Notes under the pieces: model-generated
What the model saw: only the letters and a program-made list of their open reading frames with translations
Databases searched by the model: none
What the model was told of the DNA's origin: nothing
Made by a program: the position numbers and the translations under genes
Shown here: one piece after another, positions 61,065 through 64,000 of the stretch
Layout: every line of letters begins with the position of its first letter
Numbering within the stretch: the first letter of the stretch is position 1
Assembly (NCBI RefSeq): GCF_900626075.1
Contig: NZ_UYZY01000006.1
Span: forward strand, 186,001-250,000
Origin: Clostridium transplantifaecale
GTDB taxonomy: Bacteria > Bacillota > Clostridia > Lachnospirales > Lachnospiraceae
Length of the DNA: 64,000 nt
Direction: 5' to 3'

Positions 61065-61091
61065 AAAAAAACTCCCGGTGGGGAGTTTTTT
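61065..61091 (-). terminator. Terminator downstream of cfa
   Basis: AAAAAACTCCC (61066-61076) pairs with GGGAGTTTTTT (61081-61091) around GGTG. T-runs on both strands make it bidirectional; on the minus strand it follows cfa by about 145 bp. Confidence 0.75.
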
Positions 61092-61235
61092 ATAAATCGT
61101 AAGCTGTGTCTTACGATCGGGGATTTAATTCTATTGGAAAAACGTTTCTATAATAGCGCTCCAGGTACATCGTGCGTTTTGAGATTTCAATATGGGCAGG
61201 CCCTGGTACAGGCAGCGTTTTATTACGCTTTTTCC

Positions 61236-62408
61236 CTAATACCACCGCACCGGCGACAGCTCATTATTCACACCTTTGGACACAAGAATCTGATGCAGAT
61301 CAATAATCCCATTGTGGAAAGTTGCCGCACAGGAGCAGAGATAAAGTTCCCACATCCTGGCAAACTTTTCGTCAAACATTTCTTTCACCTCGTCAATGTG
61401 TTCCCTGTAATTCTGTTCCCAGCATCGGAGCGTTTTATTATAATGCAGGCGCAGGTTCTCCACGTCCAGTGTGTGGAAATTGTCCTCACAAAGGCAGAAA
61501 AGCATTTCCCTGAGGCTCGGCACGACTCCGCCAGGGAATATATATTTTTTGATCCACGGGTCTCCCGGATACTCTTTCAGGCCGCTGATAAAGTGGAGAA
61601 GAAACAGGCCGCCCGGTTTCAGGACGCTGTTTACGCAGTCCGTGAAAAGCTGGTAATTTCCTCTTCCCACATGCTCCACCATGCCGACGCTCACCGCCCT
61701 GTCAAAGCTCAGTCCCGTCTCGGGCAGATCCCGGTAATCCATCAGTTTTACCGTCAATAGATCCTCCAGCCCCTCCTCGCTGATCCGGCGGGAGAACTCA
61801 CGGTACTGTTCCTCGCTGAGGGTGATTCCCGTTCCTTTGACGCGGTACTGTTTTGCGGCGCGTATCAGCAGATATCCCCAGCCGCACCCAATGTCCACAA
61901 GACTCATTCCCTCTTTCAGACAGAGCTTGCTCAGGATGTAATCCACCTTGTTCTCCTGGGCCTGCTGCAGCGTGTCGTCCTCATTCCTAAAATATCCGCA
62001 GGAGTAGCTCATCGTCTCATCCAGCCAGAGCTTGTAGAATTCATTGCCGATATCGTAGTGGCTCGTCACTTCCGTTTTCTGGCTCTTTCGGGACAGAGCC
62101 GGATAGAGGAGTTTTTTCAGTCCCTTCCTGTCCGTGGAGAATTTTCCCATCTGTCCCAGGAAATGATCCAGCGCGTGGTAGAGATCTCCCTCTATATCGA
62201 GAGCCCCCTCCATATATGCCTCCCCCAGCGCCAGCGACGTGCTGGAGGCCAGATTTGTAAGCGGAATAGGCTGCTTGATGCTGACTGCAAATTCCGGCTC
62301 CCCTTCCCCCACGCTGAATTCTTTTCCGTCTACTTTTATCAGAAACGGGTGCTCTGAAAAACGTTTCATAAAGTTCACCATTACATTTTCTTCCAGTTCC
62401 CTGACCAT
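61236..62408 (-). CDS. cfa: Cyclopropane-fatty-acyl-phospholipid synthase-type methyltransferase
   Basis: Adds a methylene group from SAM to unsaturated acyl chains in membrane lipids. The 390-residue protein has the N-terminal lipid-binding part (1-100) and the methyltransferase core VDIGCGWGYLLIRAAKQY (about 174-191), SYSCGYF, GTGITLSEEQY, and VSVGMVEHVG. The late LLHFISG and YIFPGGVVPS are family motifs. AAGGTGG is 7 bases before the ATG. Single gene. Confidence 0.94.
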   Translation of the reverse strand: MVRELEENVMVNFMKRFSEHPFLIKVDGKEFSVGEGEPEFAVSIKQPIPLTNLASSTSLALGEAYMEGALDIEGDLYHALDHFLGQMGKFSTDRKGLKKLLYPALSRKSQKTEVTSHYDIGNEFYKLWLDETMSYSCGYFRNEDDTLQQAQENKVDYILSKLCLKEGMSLVDIGCGWGYLLIRAAKQYRVKGTGITLSEEQYREFSRRISEEGLEDLLTVKLMDYRDLPETGLSFDRAVSVGMVEHVGRGNYQLFTDCVNSVLKPGGLFLLHFISGLKEYPGDPWIKKYIFPGGVVPSLREMLFCLCEDNFHTLDVENLRLHYNKTLRCWEQNYREHIDEVKEMFDEKFARMWELYLCSCAATFHNGIIDLHQILVSKGVNNELSPVRWY

Positions 62409-62543
62409 TTTAGTTCCACCTTTCTTTCCGGTTCCTTTTTCTAACAGTTTTTCCAGGAAGAAAGATTTTATTCCGGACGGGAAAGGGATTCTAAAATATT
62501 AACGCAGCCTGTTTATGACCGCTTTGCTCTCAGCTTCATCATT

Positions 62544-64000
62544 CTATGCCCTCTTAAGCAGCTTTGCCAGCTCTGATATAAGTATAACGGAACATCCCAG
62601 AAGCACAATCCGCACCCACATGAACCCGGGCAGCGGCACCGTGCCGAAAAAAGCGCCGCCATACTGAGTGATGATAACCTGAAGTCCGAAGGTCAGGGCA
62701 AAGATTCCCAGCATCAGCCGGTTGGAAGCCATATTCTTTAAGATGCTTTTATTCCCCAGCTCGCGGCTGTTAAAGGCATTGAACAACTGGAACACCACAA
62801 ACAGCGTGAACAGGATGGTAGGGAGCTGTTCCTCCGTCCCTCCCAGAAAATTAGTCCAGTGCTGGGCCATAAATACCACGGAAATAAATATACCGTTGAC
62901 CAGAATCCTCGAGAGCATTCCCCGTGAAACGATGTTGGAATCGCGCCGTGTGGGTTTCCTGTCCATCAGATCGCCCCTGATCGGCTCCAGCCCCAGTGTC
63001 AGCGCAGGCGGGCCGTCCATGATAATATTAATCCATAAAAGCTGAAGAGCCGTAAAGGGCGCCATAAATCCGGAAAGAATAGACGCCAGCACTACAATAA
63101 CCGAGGACAGGTTCACCGTGAGCTGGAACTGGATAAAACGCTGGAAATTTTCATAGATTCCGCGTCCCCACTGGACGGCCTTCACGATTGTGGAAAAGCT
63201 GTCGTCCAGCAGGACAATATCGCTGGCCTCTTTAGACACCTCCGTACCTGAGATCCCCATTGCCACTCCGACGTCTGCGTTCTTAATAGCCGGAGCGTCG
63301 TTGATGCCGTCTCCGGTGACCGCCACCACATTACCCAGCGATTTGAGCGCATTTACCACTCTCATCTTGATGACAGGCGTACTCCTGGCAATTACGCCGA
63401 TTCCCGGAAGCGCCGCTGCCAGCTCCTCCTCCGAAAGTCCTTCAATCTCGCCCGCTTCCACAGCCGTGTGGGAATCATCGAGAAGGCCCAGCTCCCCTGC
63501 AATCGCCCTGGCCGTCACAATATTGTCGCCGGTCAGCATTTTCAGGTCAATGCCCGCCGCACGGCAGCGCACGGCCGCCTGATAAACATCATCCCTGAGA
63601 GGATCCGTGATTGCCGCAAATCCGTCGAACACCATCTCCGATTCAATTCCGGCCCGCTCCGTTTCAAAATCGGGTTCCACGTCCAGGTTCTTATGGGCAA
63701 ATCCGATGACGCGGCAGGCTTTTGACTGAAATTCCACAATCTGTGCCTCCGCCTCACGCCTCTCCTTCTCTCCCATCCCGCACATGGACATGATTTTTTC
63801 CGGACTGCCCTTACTGTATGCAAGACAGACTTTGCCGTCCGCGATCACGGTTGTCATGTTTTTGCTCTCCGAGGTAAACGGATACCTGTGGATAATCTCT
63901 GCGCCGGAACGCATTTGCCTGTAATCATATCCCGCTTTTCCGGCAGCCGCCAGAAGGGAACATTCCGTAGGATTACCGATGAATTCCACCCGCCCGTCTT
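62544..64000 (-). CDS. Cation-transporting P-type ATPase, C-terminal portion (runs off the window)
   Basis: Only the last ~485 residues are present; the reading frame is still open at position 64000, so an apparent GTG at 63989 is not the start. It includes the nucleotide-binding domain end (SKGSPEKIM), the hinge with TGDGINDAPAIKNADVGVAMG, and the six C-terminal membrane helices with WINIIMDGPPALTLGLEP. These fit a P2B-type Ca2+ ATPase (PMCA/SERCA-like). The phosphorylation motif DKTGT lies outside the window. Confidence 0.9.
   Translation of the reverse strand, partial: DGRVEFIGNPTECSLLAAAGKAGYDYRQMRSGAEIIHRYPFTSESKNMTTVIADGKVCLAYSKGSPEKIMSMCGMGEKERREAEAQIVEFQSKACRVIGFAHKNLDVEPDFETERAGIESEMVFDGFAAITDPLRDDVYQAAVRCRAAGIDLKMLTGDNIVTARAIAGELGLLDDSHTAVEAGEIEGLSEEELAAALPGIGVIARSTPVIKMRVVNALKSLGNVVAVTGDGINDAPAIKNADVGVAMGISGTEVSKEASDIVLLDDSFSTIVKAVQWGRGIYENFQRFIQFQLTVNLSSVIVVLASILSGFMAPFTALQLLWINIIMDGPPALTLGLEPIRGDLMDRKPTRRDSNIVSRGMLSRILVNGIFISVVFMAQHWTNFLGGTEEQLPTILFTLFVVFQLFNAFNSRELGNKSILKNMASNRLMLGIFALTFGLQVIITQYGGAFFGTVPLPGFMWVRIVLLGCSVILISELAKLLKRA

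Larger units (their letters stand above)
60690..61235. other. Intergenic region between ABC-F and cfa genes
   Basis: About 546 bp without a gene. It holds the single-hairpin element (60826-60972) and a terminator (61065-61091). The rest is AT-rich with a T-run near 60752 and shows nothing definable. Confidence 0.6.

Overview
The window looks like a chromosomal segment of an anaerobic, gut-type Clostridia, most likely Lachnospiraceae of the Enterocloster/Lachnoclostridium kind. This is inferred from: a membrane pyrophosphatase; the rho-rpmE-DUF1385-prmC-prfA order; RecD2; a sirtuin-like protein; choline-binding-type wall repeats; TRAP, NhaC and YfcC transporters; strong AGGAGG ribosome sites; and many ATGA-type overlaps. 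About 60 genes are supported, and most lie on the minus strand. I see no tRNA, rRNA, CRISPR array, phage or intact insertion sequence.

Layout. 1-5.7 kb: the 5' end of hppA, then (reading right to left) an rmlA-rmlB-rmlD-glmM-greA run that makes dTDP-4-keto-rhamnose precursors and glucosamine-1-phosphate. 5.7-10.8 kb: a class B sortase, and an AraC regulator divergent from an esterase plus a two-gene TRAP transporter that lacks a binding protein. 10.9-16.1 kb: a WG-repeat lipoprotein, an HTH-desulfoferrodoxin fusion, a methyltransferase, a YjbR protein and a class D beta-lactamase. 16.2-26.6 kb: core translation and transcription genes (prfA, prmC, DUF1385, rpmE, rho), then rarA, a polysaccharide deacetylase, uppP, ung and a degenerate sirtuin. 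26.7-34.6 kb: the ribosomal cluster rpmG-secE-nusG-rplK-rplA and rplJ-rplL, split by a solute-binding-protein/diguanylate-cyclase pair and a repeat element; rpoB does not follow rplL. 34.8-45.9 kb: acetyltransferases, transporters, comF, recD2, mreB and bioY. 46.8-57.7 kb: catabolic and transport modules (M20 peptidase with YfcC carrier and LysR; MBL hydrolase with SLC13 permease and divergent LysR; an old-yellow-enzyme-type reductase; YczE with divergent PadR). 58-64 kb: a zinc-ribbon membrane protein, ABC-F, cyclopropane synthase and the C-terminal part of a P-type cation ATPase.

The most unusual signal is not a protein. Three dispersed copies (13750-14577, 27945-28629, 45984-46818) of a 0.7-0.85 kb non-coding element are bounded by inverted repeats (degenerate at one end of the middle copy) and built from two homologous ~200-nt long hairpins in opposite orientation around a third hairpin. 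Stems change by compensatory substitution between copies, and one edge of each copy sits within about 10 bp of a stop codon. A single-hairpin relative lies at 60826-60972. Two further candidate systems are a pair of small structured RNAs (about 44641-44791 and 57830-57977) with identical flanking boxes and a covarying hairpin, and a 31-34 bp motif found just downstream of three intrinsic terminators. A duplicated 19-bp leader element precedes both rplK and rplA.

Start sites were chosen by ribosome-binding-site position and family length, so several genes are shorter than their maximal open frames. All functional calls rest on reading motifs in the sequence; no database search was possible.
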